This document shows, piece after piece, positions 17,603 to 28,757 of a DNA stretch of 64,000 bases. Source of the DNA: Paracidovorax anthurii (GTDB lineage: Bacteria; Pseudomonadota; Gammaproteobacteria; Burkholderiales; Burkholderiaceae_C); the NCBI RefSeq assembly GCF_003269065.1, contig NZ_QLTA01000010.1, positions 1-64,000 of the forward strand, in the 5' to 3' direction. The notes below the pieces were generated by a model, which was not told where the DNA came from, ran no database searches, and was given only the letters and a program-made list of their open reading frames with translations. The position numbers and the translations under genes were made by a program. Within the stretch, counting starts at the first letter, position 1; each line of letters starts with the position of its first letter.

Positions 17603-17792
17603 GGTGCGGGATTGTAGCCAGATGCATCGCGCCGCCTTACCACGGCCGGGCGGGGTTTTCCCGAGGATTTTTAGTCCATCAGCACGGCATCTACGCCATT
17701 AGGAACACTGATCCGCGGCGCTGTGATGACTGTCGGAACCTCGGCCTCCGGCATGCCCGGTCGAGCCGCCGGCATGCAAGGCCGAAGCGGGG

Positions 17793-19133
17793 TCACTCCG
17801 CCGTGGAGGACGGCGCCGCGCCAGGTCCGGATGCCTGCCGCGCGGCATCGTCGAGCTGCCGCAGATGCGCGAGCTTTTCCGCGATCTTGGCTTCGAGCCC
17901 GCGCGACACGGGTCGGTACCATCCCGGCTCGTCCATCGCGTCGGGAAGGTAGGTTTCTCCCGCCGCATAGGCCTGCGGCTCGTCGTGGGCATACCGGTAG
18001 GCCTTTCCGTGGCCCAACTCCTTCATGAGCCGGGTCGGCGCATTGCGCAGGTGCACGGGCACCTCGCGGGACTTGTCCTTCTGGACGAAGGCCCGGGCCT
18101 GGTTGTAGGCCATGTAGCCGGCATTGCTCTTGGGCGCGATCGCAAGATACAGGACGGCCTGCGCCAGGGCCAGTTCCCCCTCCGGCGAGCCGAGGCGCTC
18201 GTAGGTGGCGGCGGCATCGTTCGCGATCTGCAGCGCGCGCGGGTCCGCAAGCCCCACGTCTTCCCACGCCATGCGCACGATGCGGCGCGAGAGGTACTTG
18301 GCGTCGGCGCCACCATCCAGCATGCGGCACAGCCAGTAGAGCGCCGCATCGGGATGCGACCCGCGCACGGACTTGTGCAGGGCGGAGATCTGGTCGTAGA
18401 AGTGGTCCCCGCCCTTGTCGAAGCGCCGCGCGTTGAGCGTGAGCGCACTCTGCAGGAACGCGGCATCGACCTGCGCGGCACCCGCGGCCCGCGCGGCCGT
18501 GTCGGTCTGCTCCAGCAGATTGAGCAGGCGGCGCGCATCGCCGTCGGCGTACCCCACGAGGGTGCTCACGGCGGCATCGTCCAACGCCAGATGCTCCAGC
18601 ACCTTCTCCTGCGCGCGGCGCACGAGCTGCCGGAGCTCGTCGTCCGTCAGTGCCTGCAGCACGTAGACCTGCGCCCGGGACAACAGCGCGGAATTGACCT
18701 CGAAAGACGGGTTCTCGGTCGTGGCGCCCACGAAGGTCACGAGACCCGACTCCACGAACGGCAGCAGGCCATCCTGCTGGCTCTTGTTGAAGCGGTGGAT
18801 CTCGTCCACGAAAAGAATGGTCTTCCGGCCCCGCGCCAGATGGTGCTCGGCCTGCTCCATCGAGGCCCGGATCTCCTTCACCCCGGAGAACACCGCCGAC
18901 AGGGCGATGAATTCGTAGCCGAAAGCGCTGGCGGTCAGCCTCGCGAGCGTGGTCTTGCCCACGCCGGGCGGCCCCCACAGGATCATCGAATGCGGCTTGC
19001 CGGATTCGAAGGCGAGCCGCAGCGGCTTGCCCGGCCCGATGAGGTGCGACTGGCCGATCACCTCGTCCAGGCTGGCGGGGCGCAGCGCTTCGGCCAGCGG
19101 CGCGGAAGGAGGAGCGGAAAACAGATCGGCCAT
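17793..19133 (-). CDS. rarA: Replication-associated recombination protein A (MgsA/RarA AAA+ ATPase)
   Basis: AAA+ ATPase related to clamp loaders and RuvB that acts at stalled replication forks. Walker [10 protein letters not shown] (54-62), Walker [21 protein letters not shown], sensor region [20 protein letters not shown] and the C-terminal tetramerisation part ([44 protein letters not shown]) are all typical. Length 446 aa is normal. It is monocistronic. The tail after the last helix is Ala/Pro-rich. Confidence 0.95.
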   Translation of the reverse strand: MADLFSAPPSAPLAEALRPASLDEVIGQSHLIGPGKPLRLAFESGKPHSMILWGPPGVGKTTLARLTASAFGYEFIALSAVFSGVKEIRASMEQAEHHLARGRKTILFVDEIHRFNKSQQDGLLPFVESGLVTFVGATTENPSFEVNSALLSRAQVYVLQALTDDELRQLVRRAQEKVLEHLALDDAAVSTLVGYADGDARRLLNLLEQTDTAARAAGAAQVDAAFLQSALTLNARRFDKGGDHFYDQISALHKSVRGSHPDAALYWLCRMLDGGADAKYLSRRIVRMAWEDVGLADPRALQIANDAAATYERLGSPEGELALAQAVLYLAIAPKSNAGYMAYNQARAFVQKDKSREVPVHLRNAPTRLMKELGHGKAYRYAHDEPQAYAAGETYLPDAMDEPGWYRPVSRGLEAKIAEKLAHLRQLDDAARQASGPGAAPSSTAE

Positions 19134-19442
19134 GGAGCTATGCGGGATGCGGCGGAAAGAAAGAAGTCGTACGTGGATGGACGGATGGAATGACCGGAGC
19201 CAGAACCGGCGCGAGGGGGAAGCAGGACACCCCCCGCCTGCCCGCCGGATTATTCATGCCCCCGAGACCCTGCACCAAGGCGGGGCATCGCCCGGCCGGG
19301 CCATGGCACGCCGGCGGAGAACAGGCCTGTCCGGCATGCGTCCGCGCACCACGGCATGCTCGCGCACAATGCGCGCCACTGGCGGCCGCACACACGGCCC
19401 GCCGGCCCCATTCCAACCCATTTCGTCCGGAGGAGTCCATCC
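19134..19442. other. Intergenic region between rarA and DUF1304 gene
   Basis: A 309-base GC-rich gap between divergent genes. Besides the GGAGGAG ribosome-binding site just before 19443, I see no promoter, hairpin or ORF that I can support. Confidence 0.4.
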
Positions 19443-19802
19443 ATGTCATTCGCCGCCCATACCGTCGCCGCCCTGATCGGCGTGCTGCACGTCTACATCC
19501 TCGTGCTGGAAATGTTCCTCTGGGAGCGGCCGGCCGGGCTGCGCGCCTTCGGCCAGACGCCCGAGCGCGCGGCGGCGACGCGGGTGCTGGCGGCGAACCA
19601 GGGGCTGTACAACGGCTTCCTGGCCGCGGGGCTGTTCTGGGGGCTCTGGCTCGGTGGCCCCCAGGGGCACTCGGTCATCGCGTTCTTCCTGCTGTGCGTC
19701 CTGGTGGCCGGTCTCTACGGCGCGGCCACCGCATCCCGCAAGATCCTTTTCATCCAGGCGGTGCCCGCCGCGATCGGCCTCGCGCTGCTCTGGCTCGCCT
19801 GA
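19443..19802 (+). CDS. DUF1304 family small membrane protein
   Basis: Four hydrophobic helices in 119 aa: about 3-23 (AAHTVAALIGVLHVYILVLE), 55-72, 78-95 and 102-118. The motif EMFLWERPAGLRAFG followed by AANQGLYNGFLAAGLFWG is characteristic of DUF1304, a family of unknown function. The start is set by GGAGGAG nine bases upstream of the ATG. It converges on lolA, with nine bases between the stops. Confidence 0.85.
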   Translation: MSFAAHTVAALIGVLHVYILVLEMFLWERPAGLRAFGQTPERAAATRVLAANQGLYNGFLAAGLFWGLWLGGPQGHSVIAFFLLCVLVAGLYGAATASRKILFIQAVPAAIGLALLWLA

Positions 19803-19811
19803 GCCGGGCCG

Positions 19812-20444
19812 TCACTGGCGCACCACGTCCGCGCCGGGCGGCGCCTTGAATTCGAAGGTGGATGCCGGCAGCGAAGCGCTCGACTGCAGATTGCTGAACC
19901 GGATCACCGAGCGCTGGCCAAAGCTGTCGAGGATGTCCAGCGCCGCCAGCTGCTCGCCCTGGAAGCCCACGCGCACGCTCTTGAGCTGGCCTTCCTTGGC
20001 CTTCGGCGTGGCCTGCACCCACTGCAGTCCGTCCTGGTCGGGCGCCGACTCCAGCGCGAAATCCTTGCGCAGCGCCTGCAGATCCGGCGCCGAGGCCAGC
20101 AGGGCGGCGGGCGTCGTGCCCAGGGCCTGGGCCTGTGCGCGCTGGGTGACCTGGTTCAGGTCAGCGTCATAGAGCCACAGGGTCTTGCCGTCGGCCACGA
20201 TGGTCTGCTCGAAAGGCTTGGCGTACACGAACTTGAAGCGCCCGGGCCGCTGGAATTCGAAGGTGCCGCTGGAGGTCTTGGTGCGGGCGGCCTGCCCGTC
20301 CTTGGGCGGGGCCGTCACGGTCTGCGTGAAGTCCGCGCGCCCGGCCTGGGAGCCCTTCATGAAGGATTCCAGGCTCTTCAGTCCATCTGCCGCTGCATTC
20401 TGGACACATGCAGCTATGAAAACCATAGCAAACCACTGTTTCAT
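19812..20444 (-). CDS. lolA: Outer-membrane lipoprotein carrier protein LolA
   Basis: Periplasmic chaperone that carries lipoproteins from LolCDE to LolB. Signal peptide MKQWFAMVFIAACVQNAAA-DG, then the family pattern ADFTQTV, SGTFEFQRPGRFKFVYAKPF, IVADGKTLWLYDADLNQVTQ and the C-terminal IRFSNLQSSASLPASTFEFK. Length 210 aa is normal. It lies 41 bases after ftsK, the usual arrangement in this order (lolA next to ftsK and often rarA). A copy of the 17-bp palindrome lies inside the signal-peptide codons, so part of the leader sequence is made by the repeat. Confidence 0.95.
   Translation of the reverse strand: MKQWFAMVFIAACVQNAAADGLKSLESFMKGSQAGRADFTQTVTAPPKDGQAARTKTSSGTFEFQRPGRFKFVYAKPFEQTIVADGKTLWLYDADLNQVTQRAQAQALGTTPAALLASAPDLQALRKDFALESAPDQDGLQWVQATPKAKEGQLKSVRVGFQGEQLAALDILDSFGQRSVIRFSNLQSSASLPASTFEFKAPPGADVVRQ
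20413..20429. repeat. 17-bp palindrome GCTAT-N7-ATAGC, copy 2 (inside lolA signal sequence)
   Basis: GCTATGAAAACCATAGC, with 6-bp perfect arms. Read on the minus strand it encodes part of the hydrophobic core of the LolA signal peptide (MVFIA). Confidence 0.65.
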
Positions 20445-20485
20445 CGTCGTTCCATCCTTGTCACGGGGCCGCGGCGGGCCGGCAA

Positions 20486-22825
20486 TCACTCGCCGCGGTG
20501 GGGCACCAGCACTTCGCGCTGGCCGCTGGCGGTGAGGGCGCTCACGAGACCGGCCTTCTCCATGTCCTCCAGGAGGCGTGCGGAGCGGTTGTAGCCGATG
20601 CGCAGCTTGCGCTGGACGTAGGAGATGCTGGCCTTGCGGTCCTTGAGCACCACTTCCACCGCCTGGTCGTACATGGGGTCTTTTTCGCCGCTTTCACCCC
20701 CTCCCCCTTCGCCGAAGGCTCCATCGTCGCCATCGACCGTGCCGCCTTCGAGCACGCCCTCGATGTAGTCGGGCTCGCCCTGGGACTTGAGATAGTTCAC
20801 CACGCGGTGCACCTCCTCGTCGGAGACGAACGCGCCGTGCACGCGGATCGGCAGGCCCGTGCCGCTGGCCATATAGAGCATGTCGCCCATGCCCAGCAGC
20901 GCCTCGGCGCCCATCTGGTCGAGGATGGTGCGGCTGTCGATCTTGCTGCTGACCTGGAACGCGATACGGGTGGGAATATTGGCCTTGATGAGGCCGGTGA
21001 TCACATCCACGCTGGGGCGCTGGGTGGCCAGGATCAGGTGGATGCCGGCCGCACGCGCCTTCTGCGCCAGGCGGGCGATCAGCTCCTCGATCTTCTTGCC
21101 CACCACCATCATCAGGTCGGCCAACTCGTCGATGACGACCACGATGTGCGGCAGGCGCTCCAGCGGCTCGGGCTCCTCTGGCGTGAGGCTGAAGGGGTTG
21201 TAGATGAATTCCTCGCGCGCCTTGGCCTCGTCGATCTTCACGTTGTAGCCCGCGAGGTTGCGCACGCCCAGCTTGGACATGAGCTTGTAGCGCCGCTCCA
21301 TCTCGGCCACGCACCAGTTCAGGCCGTGGGCGGCCTGCTTCATGTCGGTGACCACGGGGGCCAGCAGGTGCGGGATGCCTTCGTACACCGACATCTCCAG
21401 CATCTTCGGGTCGATCATCAGCAGGCGCACGTCGCGCGCCTCGGCCTTGTAGAGCAGCGAAAGGATCATCGCGTTGATCCCCACCGACTTGCCCGAGCCC
21501 GTGGTGCCCGCCACCAGCACGTGCGGCATCTTGGCGAGGTCGGCCACTACCGGGTTGCCCACGATGTCCTTGCCCAGGCCCATGGTGAGCAGGCTCTTGG
21601 CCTCGTGATAGACCTGCGAGCCGAGGATCTCCGAAAGCCGGATGGACTGGCGTTTGGCGTTGGGCAGCTCCAGCGCCATGTAGTTCTTGCCCGGAATGGT
21701 CTCGATCACCCGGATGGAGACGAGCGAGAGCGAGCGCGCGAGGTCCTTGGCGAGATTGACCACCTGCGAGCCCTTGACGCCCGTGGCGGGCTCGATCTCG
21801 TAGCGCGTGATGACGGGGCCCGGCATGGCGGCCACCACGCGCACGTCCACGCCGAAGTCCTTGAGCTTTTTCTCGATGAGGCGGCTGGTCATCTCCAGCG
21901 TCTCGGGCGCCACGGTTTCCTGCCGCGCCTGGGCGCCGTCGAGCAGGTCCACCTGCGGCAGGCGGCTGTCGGGCATCTCGGTGAACAGGGGTTTCTGCCG
22001 CTCCTTCACCACGCGCGTGCTCTGCGGCACGTCGGTGAGCACGGGCTCGATGATCTGCACGGGCTGCGGGTGGTGCTCCTGGATTTCGTGGCGCTCTTCC
22101 TGCACCACTTCCTCGCGCTCGCGCGCCGCCCGCTTGCCGGCGGCGAGGTCCCGCGCCTTTTCGCGGCGCGCGCGGCCCAGTTGGACCAGCGCGTCGATAC
22201 GGCCACCCAGGCGCTCGGCCAGTTGCCCCCACGAGAAGCGGAACACCAGGGCGGCACCCGCGATGACGGCGATCACGCCCACCAGCCCGGAGCCCGTGAA
22301 GCCCAGCCACTTCACGCCCGCCGGCCCGGTCAGGTATCCGAGCACGCCGCCCGCGTGGCCGGGCAGCAGGGGCTCCAGCCGGTAGAGGCGCGACCATTCC
22401 AGGGCGGTGCTTGCGCACAGCAGCAGCGCCAGGCCGCACCAGAACATCAGGCGGCGCGCGAGCGGGCTCTGCCCGCCCGCCGTGGCCGCATCGCCGCCAC
22501 GCATCCAGCGGGCGAGCGACGCGATCCAGGCACGCGCCCCGGCGGCCACGCACCACCAGACCGAAAAACCGAGGGCGAAGTAGCTGCTGTCGGCCAGCCA
22601 GGCGCCCAGGCGGCCGGCCCAGTTGGCCATCAGCTTCCCATCTTGGGCACCGGACGTGGACCAGGCGGCGTCCTGCGCCGAATAGCTTGCCAGCGCGAGC
22701 AGCCAGAAGACCAGGGCCAGCAGGCCGACCACCAGGCCGATCTCGTGGCCGAAGCGCGCGGCCATGCTGCGCGGCGCGGATTTGCCCCCGGAAGAAGCAT
22801 TGAGGGTATTGAGGGAGTACGTCAT
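20486..22825 (-). CDS. ftsK: DNA translocase FtsK
   Basis: Septal motor that pumps DNA during chromosome segregation and activates XerCD at dif. The N-terminus (about 25-195) holds four membrane spans; a charged Gln/Glu/Arg linker (about 210-290) follows; the motor has the alpha-domain [20 protein letters not shown], Walker [16 protein letters not shown] (about 438-452), and Walker [13 protein letters not shown]. The C-terminal gamma winged helix ([40 protein letters not shown]) reads KOPS. Length 779 aa is on the short side because of the compact linker. First gene of the ftsK-lolA pair. Confidence 0.96.
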   Translation of the reverse strand: MTYSLNTLNASSGGKSAPRSMAARFGHEIGLVVGLLALVFWLLALASYSAQDAAWSTSGAQDGKLMANWAGRLGAWLADSSYFALGFSVWWCVAAGARAWIASLARWMRGGDAATAGGQSPLARRLMFWCGLALLLCASTALEWSRLYRLEPLLPGHAGGVLGYLTGPAGVKWLGFTGSGLVGVIAVIAGAALVFRFSWGQLAERLGGRIDALVQLGRARREKARDLAAGKRAAREREEVVQEERHEIQEHHPQPVQIIEPVLTDVPQSTRVVKERQKPLFTEMPDSRLPQVDLLDGAQARQETVAPETLEMTSRLIEKKLKDFGVDVRVVAAMPGPVITRYEIEPATGVKGSQVVNLAKDLARSLSLVSIRVIETIPGKNYMALELPNAKRQSIRLSEILGSQVYHEAKSLLTMGLGKDIVGNPVVADLAKMPHVLVAGTTGSGKSVGINAMILSLLYKAEARDVRLLMIDPKMLEMSVYEGIPHLLAPVVTDMKQAAHGLNWCVAEMERRYKLMSKLGVRNLAGYNVKIDEAKAREEFIYNPFSLTPEEPEPLERLPHIVVVIDELADLMMVVGKKIEELIARLAQKARAAGIHLILATQRPSVDVITGLIKANIPTRIAFQVSSKIDSRTILDQMGAEALLGMGDMLYMASGTGLPIRVHGAFVSDEEVHRVVNYLKSQGEPDYIEGVLEGGTVDGDDGAFGEGGGGESGEKDPMYDQAVEVVLKDRKASISYVQRKLRIGYNRSARLLEDMEKAGLVSALTASGQREVLVPHRGE

Positions 22826-22979
22826 AAGTCGAAGAGCGCGGCAAGCTTACCCCAAGCCCCCGGCCCGGCGGATGCCCTCCCGGCACCGCTTGCGCCCCTG
22901 GCGGGCCACGGCTTTCCATGGCTTCTTACAATCGACCCGATTGAAAACCCCGCCCGCGCACGGCGCGCGGCCGGGTTGA

Positions 22980-24011
<1,032 letters not shown>

Positions 24012-24022
24012 ACCGCTGCGGC

Positions 24023-24052
24023 TGGACAGCCTGCAAAGCCGCACTATATAAT
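24023..24052 (+). promoter_or_regulatory. Promoter of rpmB-rpmG
   Basis: TGGACA (24023-24028), an 18-base spacer and a perfect TATAAT (24047-24052), about 170 bases before rpmB. The leader contains several short palindromic stretches (for example GCAATGCAGTGCATCGC region, 24080-24100) that could fold, as is common for ribosomal-protein leaders. Confidence 0.7.
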
Positions 24053-24225
24053 CGGCGGCTTTGCTGAACCATTGCACCCGCAATGCAGTGCATCGCACTG
24101 GCTGATCGGCAAAAACATCGGGTTACCGCCACCCTATCTGGCGAGGTGAGGCCACAGGGACAGGCTCCGCAATCACGCGGAGCGTGCATGTCCTGCGGCT
24201 GTGTTTGAAAAATCGGAGTGTCCTC

Positions 24226-24459
24226 ATGGCACGCGTCTGCGACGTAACGGGCAAGAAGCCCATGGTCGGGAACAACGTTTCCCACGCCAACAACAAAACC
24301 AAGCGCCGGTTCCTGCCGAACCTGCAATACCGCCGTTTCTGGGTCGAGAGCGAAAACCGCTGGGTGCGTCTGCGCGTTTCCAGCGCCGCCCTGCGCCTGA
24401 TCGACAAGAATGGCATCGACTCCGTGCTCGCCGACCTGCGTGCACGCGGCCAAGCTTAA
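24226..24459 (+). CDS. rpmB: 50S ribosomal protein L28
   Basis: Large-subunit protein. [51 protein letters not shown] and the end [14 protein letters not shown] are canonical for proteobacterial L28. Length 77 aa. It is followed after 11 bases by rpmG, the usual pair. Confidence 0.97.
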   Translation: MARVCDVTGKKPMVGNNVSHANNKTKRRFLPNLQYRRFWVESENRWVRLRVSSAALRLIDKNGIDSVLADLRARGQA

Positions 24460-24470
24460 GGAGTAGCACC

Positions 24471-24641
24471 ATGGCAACCAAAGGCGGACGCGACAAGATC
24501 AAGCTGGAATCCACCGCGGGTACCGGCCACTTCTACACCACCACCAAGAACAAGAAGACGATGCCTGAGAAGATGTCGATCATCAAGTTCGATCCCAAGG
24601 CTCGCAAGCACGTCGAGTACAAGGAAATGAAGCTGAAGTAA
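24471..24641 (+). CDS. rpmG: 50S ribosomal protein L33
   Basis: Large-subunit protein, 56 aa: [40 protein letters not shown] and [16 protein letters not shown]. It is the zinc-free form, with no CxxC pairs. GGAG lies ten bases upstream of the ATG. Second gene of rpmB-rpmG, ended by a strong terminator. Confidence 0.97.
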   Translation: MATKGGRDKIKLESTAGTGHFYTTTKNKKTMPEKMSIIKFDPKARKHVEYKEMKLK

Positions 24642-24660
24642 GGCCTCTGGCCGCTTCAAG

Positions 24661-24690
24661 AAAAACCGCCCCACCGAGGGCGGTTTTTTT
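24661..24690 (+). terminator. Rho-independent terminator of rpmB-rpmG
   Basis: AAAAACCGCCC-CACCGA-GGGCGGTTTTTTT: a GC-rich stem extended by A/T pairs, then seven T, 20 bases after the rpmG stop. Confidence 0.9.
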
Positions 24691-24769
24691 ATGCCCACCC
24701 ATCCCCGCCGGCCTGCGCGGAGGATTCCTCACACAGGCACCCCACCCCGGAAACACCGGGGCAGCCCGA

Positions 24770-26320
24770 TCATGCGACGGCACGCAGGCACCCCGCGCCG
24801 GCCGGGTAGCCGCCGGCCTGCTGGCGCTCCAGCAGTTCGCCCAGCACGCGGTAGCCCTCTTCCACCTGCGGCGTGAAAGGCATGCCGCAGCTCAACCGCA
24901 GGAAGTGGTCGTAGCGGCCGGTGTTGGAGAACATGGGCCCCGGCGCCACCCGGATGCCCCGGGCCAGGGCCTCGTCGTACAGCCGGGTGGAGGACAGGCC
25001 CGCCGGCAACTCCAGCCAGAGGCTGATGCCACCGGGCGGCAGACTCAGGCGCGTTCCCACGGGAAAGTATTGCGCCACGGCCCGCGCCGACGCTTCGCGC
25101 TGCTCGCGCAGCTGGGTGCGCATGCGGCGCAGATGGCGCTCGTAGGCTGGCGAATCCACGGTGCGCGCGGCCAGGAGCTGCGACCAGGTCTGCATGTTCC
25201 GGGTGCGGGCGAACTTCAGCATCTGCACGCGGGCATGCCAGCGGCCGGCGCTCATCCAACCCTGCCGCAGCCCCGGCGCGAAGCTCTTGCTGAGGGAGGC
25301 GCAGTAGATCACCTGCCCCGCATCCCCGGGCCGGTCCCAGGCCTTGGCGGGGCGCAGGGGCTGGGGGGACTCGACGAATTCCCGGTAGATGTCGTCCTCG
25401 ATGAGCGCAAGGCCGTATTCCACGCACAGGGCCACGAGCCGCTCCTTGTGGGCATCGGGCATCACGCTGCCCTGGGGCATCTGCAGATGCGGCACCACCA
25501 CCACGGCCTTGAGGCGGGGTTCGTTGCGTGCCGCCAGCTCCAGCGCCTCCAGCGACAGCCCGGTATGGGGGCTGCAGGGGATTTCGAGAGCACGCAGCCC
25601 GCGCACCTCGATGGCCTGCAGGATGCCGAAAAAGGTGGGCGACTCCACCGCGATCACGTCGCCGGGCGCGGCCACGGCGTCCAGCGCGAGGTTCACGGCT
25701 TCCGAGTTGCCATGCGTGGCGCCGATGTCCCCCGGCGCGAGGCTGAGCCCGAAGCCCAGCGCGTTGTGCGCCATGGCCCGCTGGAACTCGGGATGCGTCG
25801 TGGGCGCGGACGGGCCGTACACCAGGATGTCCGGCTGTTCCCGCAGCAGGCGCATGGCCAGCCGGTTGAGGGCCTGGGCATCGAAGAGCGCGGGCGCGGG
25901 CATGGCGCTGCCGAGATCGAGCACACCGGGCCCCGCGAGGCGGGCCTTCTCCAGGAACACGGAAATGCGCTCGTTGATGCCGGCGAAGACGTGCGGATCC
26001 GGTGACAGGGGCTCATGCACCTCGGGTTCGCGGGCGGCCGGCAGCAGCGTCACGCGGCCGGGCACGCGCACGAAATACCCCACGCGCTCGCGCACCTCGG
26101 CGCAGCCCTGGTCCTCCAGGTGCCGCAGCACCTGGAGCGCGGTGGTGAGGCTCACGCCGTGGCGCTGGCACAGCTCGCGCACCGACGGCAGGCGCATGCC
26201 GGGCTGGAGGCTGCCCGTGGCGACGGCCTGCTCGTACAGCGCTGCCAGCTGGCGGTATCGGGGCTGCGGGGCCGCGGCGGAACCGGGCGCTTCGGGACGT
26301 TCGGCGGCGGGAGCGGACAT
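24770..26320 (-). CDS. MocR/PdxR-type regulator (GntR helix-turn-helix fused to aminotransferase domain)
   Basis: A GntR winged helix (about 20-90: YRQLAALYEQAVATGSLQPG, LPSVRELCQRHGVSLTTALQ) is fused to a fold-type I PLP aminotransferase domain (about 110-510). The PLP lysine is in SLSKSFAPGLRQGW, and the cofactor region DIGATHGNSEAVNLAL and VVVPHLQMPQGSVM are recognisable. Such proteins are usually PLP- or amino-acid-sensing regulators rather than enzymes. Length 516 aa is normal. It is divergent from a DUF2917-like gene across a 229-base gap with an AT-rich patch (about 26485-26540), which is a likely target. Confidence 0.9.
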   Translation of the reverse strand: MSAPAAERPEAPGSAAAPQPRYRQLAALYEQAVATGSLQPGMRLPSVRELCQRHGVSLTTALQVLRHLEDQGCAEVRERVGYFVRVPGRVTLLPAAREPEVHEPLSPDPHVFAGINERISVFLEKARLAGPGVLDLGSAMPAPALFDAQALNRLAMRLLREQPDILVYGPSAPTTHPEFQRAMAHNALGFGLSLAPGDIGATHGNSEAVNLALDAVAAPGDVIAVESPTFFGILQAIEVRGLRALEIPCSPHTGLSLEALELAARNEPRLKAVVVVPHLQMPQGSVMPDAHKERLVALCVEYGLALIEDDIYREFVESPQPLRPAKAWDRPGDAGQVIYCASLSKSFAPGLRQGWMSAGRWHARVQMLKFARTRNMQTWSQLLAARTVDSPAYERHLRRMRTQLREQREASARAVAQYFPVGTRLSLPPGGISLWLELPAGLSSTRLYDEALARGIRVAPGPMFSNTGRYDHFLRLSCGMPFTPQVEEGYRVLGELLERQQAGGYPAGAGCLRAVA

Positions 26321-26549
26321 AGGCGAACAGAGGAGTGGCAGGGAAGGCGCAGGTGCGCAGATTCATGATGCCCCGGCATACAGGGCCTGGACAGATACAG
26401 GAAACCTCCCGGCGAACCATAACAGAGACACGGCAACACGCACTGTTCCACCCCAACGCCACGGCGCCTGTGCATTTTCGGAATCCAGGGTTATCCCTAG
26501 GATTAGGGCTATTCCAAACTTATTCGATTTCGCGTTCGAGGAGAAAACC

Positions 26550-27011
26550 ATGCCTTCCACCGATCGATCCACGCAAGCCGCCCGTCCCGAGGACACCTCT
26601 GCCGGCGCCACCGTGCGGCTCTCGCTGCGCCCCGGCGAGAAGACGCTGATCTGCCTGCCGCCCGGCGGCATGCTGCGGGCCGAGCGCGGCCGCCTGGCCC
26701 TGAATGCGGGGCCGATGGTCTGGGGCCAGGTGATGGCCCCCCAGGCCCCCCTGGGCGGGCTGGAGGAAGGGCAATGCCGCGTGGCCGATGCGAACGCGCC
26801 GGCGGTATGGATGGAGGTGTCGAACGCGGGCGCGGAGACGGCGCAGGCCATGCTCGTGGAGCCCGCGCCGGTGCCCGCCTTCCACCTCGCTCCGTTCGCG
26901 GATGCAGCGCGCATCCTCGGGGATGTGTGGCGGGCCATCGCCGCAGCCCTGCGCGGAACGGAAGGCCGCCTGCGCGCACCGCACGGCCCGGAAACCACGA
27001 CGGCGCGCTGA
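26550..27011 (+). CDS. DUF2917-like protein
   Basis: 153 aa, no signal peptide or membrane span. The central part reads like the small beta-rich DUF2917 family (VRLSLRPGEKTLICLPPGG, LRAERGRLALNAGPMVWG, GGLEEGQCRVADANAPAVWM), whose function is unknown. The start ATG is supported by GAGGAG eight bases upstream. It is transcribed away from the MocR regulator. The family assignment is a pattern judgement; an unrelated beta-sandwich protein is possible. Confidence 0.6.
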   Translation: MPSTDRSTQAARPEDTSAGATVRLSLRPGEKTLICLPPGGMLRAERGRLALNAGPMVWGQVMAPQAPLGGLEEGQCRVADANAPAVWMEVSNAGAETAQAMLVEPAPVPAFHLAPFADAARILGDVWRAIAAALRGTEGRLRAPHGPETTTAR

Positions 27012-27377
27012 CGCGCCCCGGCCCTGTCAGGCCCCTCCGGCCCGCACCCCGCCATGGGGTCGCGGGCTTTTGCGCGAACAGGTGCCAAAGAGAGCGCAAG
27101 GCACGACGCTGCAAACCGTGCTGTGGCACAGCCAAGCGACGCAACACCGTGGTTTCTTTGATGGAAAAACCGTATCAGTGGTTCATGGTGCGCCGCCCCA
27201 GCCGCGATGCATGCCGGCGGCATCCCGTGCCGCCGATCCGAGGACCGCGCGGCAGGCCATGCCGGCGACGCCGTGGCGTCGGCCTGGCCAGGCTGCGGGA
27301 ACCCCTCCCCTGCCCTCCCGCTCAGCAGGAAAAGCGGGAAAGCGCAAAGCACCCACCGCAGGGGGGAACGTGTTGGT
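27012..27377. other. Intergenic region carrying a MITE-like repeat copy
   Basis: A 366-base gap between convergent genes. It holds the diverged copy of the ~109-bp MITE-like element (27076-27178). The remaining sequence (27180-27377) is low in recognisable signals. No ORF has a convincing product. Confidence 0.5.
27076..27178 (+). repeat. MITE-like ~109-bp element, copy A (diverged)
   Basis: It aligns along its length with copies at 48014-48122 and 49901-50010: a shared AAGAGAG block, a GCAGACGGTG-like middle, GCGAAGCAACGC-like block, TTTTGATT-like stretch and the common end CCGTATCAG. It is the most diverged of the three and, unlike the others, does not reach into a gene. Confidence 0.6.
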
Positions 27378-28592
27378 TCAGGCCTGGGCGGCCCGCAGCC
27401 GCAGGGAGAATTCGCGCAATGCGGCCACGCCGCTTTCCTCGGCGCGGCGGCACCAGGCCTGCAGGTCGGCGGTGAGCTGTTCGCGCGAGTGGGAGGTGTT
27501 CATCCAGAGCTGGCGCAGCTCCTCGCGCATGGTGACCATCTTGTCGAGCACGGGATGGGCCTCGCGCGCGCGGGCCAGCTGTGCCAGCACGCGGGCGGGG
27601 ACCTTCTCGGCATCGCGGTGCAGCCAGCGGCGCGCGGCCTGGAGCACGGAAGCGTCCGCCTTGCGGGCCTTGAGCGAGGCGATCTCCTCGCGGCAGGCGC
27701 GGCGCACGCCGCGCGCGTAGCCGGCCATGACCTCGTAGCGGTTGGCGATCAGCGCCTCCAGCGTCTTTTCGTCCGCCACGGGCTTGACGGCCCCCAGGCG
27801 CAGCTTGGGCGGCACCTTCTTGACGGTGGCCCAGCCCAGCCGGCGCAGCAGGCTGATGTAGACCCAGCCGATGTCGAATTCATACGGCTTGACCGAGAAC
27901 TTGGCCGAGGTGGGGTAGGTGTGGTGGTTGTTGTGCAGCTCCTCGCCGCCGATCACGATCCCCCACGGCACGAGGTTGGTGCTGGCGTCCTGCGCCTCGA
28001 AGTTGCGGTAGCCCCAGAAATGGCCGATGCCGTTGACGACGCCCGCCGCCCAGAACGGGATCCAGAGCATCTGCACGGCCCAGACGGTGGCGCCGATGGC
28101 GCCGAAAAGCAGCAGGTCGATGATGAGCATGAGGCCCACGCCCTGCCATGCGAAGCGGCTGTACACGTTGCGCTCCACCCAGTCGTCCGGCGTACCGTGG
28201 CCGAACTTTTTCAGGGTCTCGGGGTTGGCGGCCTCGGCGCGGTACAGCTCGGCGCCGCGCCACATCACGGTGTCCAGCCCGCGCGTCTGGGGGCTGTGGG
28301 GATCGTCCTCGGTCTCGCACTTGGCGTGGTGCTTGCGGTGGATGGCCACCCACTCCTTGGTGACCATGCCGGTGCCCATCCAGAGCCAGAGGCGGAAGAA
28401 GTGCGAGGGCACGGCCCCGAGATCCACCGACCGGTGCGCCTGCGAGCGGTGCAGGAAGATGGTGACCCCCGCGATCGTGATGTGGGTGGTCACCAGCGTA
28501 TAGAGGACGATCTCCCACCAGGACAGACCCAGCAGGCCGCTCGACATCCAGTCGATCATGGCATTCAGAACGGCCCAGTCGGGAAAGTGCAT
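27378..28592 (-). CDS. Acyl-CoA/fatty-acid desaturase (delta-9 type)
   Basis: Membrane di-iron desaturase that makes unsaturated fatty acids for the membrane. Three histidine boxes are present: HRSQAH (48-53), HRKHH (85-89) and HNNHH (220-224), with hydrophobic pairs at about 20-45, 60-78, 150-170 and 175-192. The first 260 residues match the bacterial acyl-CoA desaturase fold. The tail of about 140 residues after KVPPKLRLGAV is basic, helical and not part of the core; similar tails occur in some proteobacterial homologues. Length 404 aa. Monocistronic. Confidence 0.9.
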   Translation of the reverse strand: MHFPDWAVLNAMIDWMSSGLLGLSWWEIVLYTLVTTHITIAGVTIFLHRSQAHRSVDLGAVPSHFFRLWLWMGTGMVTKEWVAIHRKHHAKCETEDDPHSPQTRGLDTVMWRGAELYRAEAANPETLKKFGHGTPDDWVERNVYSRFAWQGVGLMLIIDLLLFGAIGATVWAVQMLWIPFWAAGVVNGIGHFWGYRNFEAQDASTNLVPWGIVIGGEELHNNHHTYPTSAKFSVKPYEFDIGWVYISLLRRLGWATVKKVPPKLRLGAVKPVADEKTLEALIANRYEVMAGYARGVRRACREEIASLKARKADASVLQAARRWLHRDAEKVPARVLAQLARAREAHPVLDKMVTMREELRQLWMNTSHSREQLTADLQAWCRRAEESGVAALREFSLRLRAAQA

Positions 28593-28757
28593 ACGTGTGA
28601 CGCCTTGGCGTAAAAGGGTGGAATATCGTCGGCAGCCACGGGGCCGCGGGCCGTGGCGGAATTTTAGGAGGCGCCCCCGCCCGGAGGGCCCATACCCACC
28701 CGGAATGGGGTGTATTGCCCCTCCGGACTTACCCGCAGGTCACCGCGGGGGAGCGCA

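Noticed and set aside
17671-17792. Small peptide ending VPTVITAPRISVPNGVDAVLMD downstream of rarA
   Set aside because: It reads like protein, but has no ribosome-binding site, no clear start and no recognised family.
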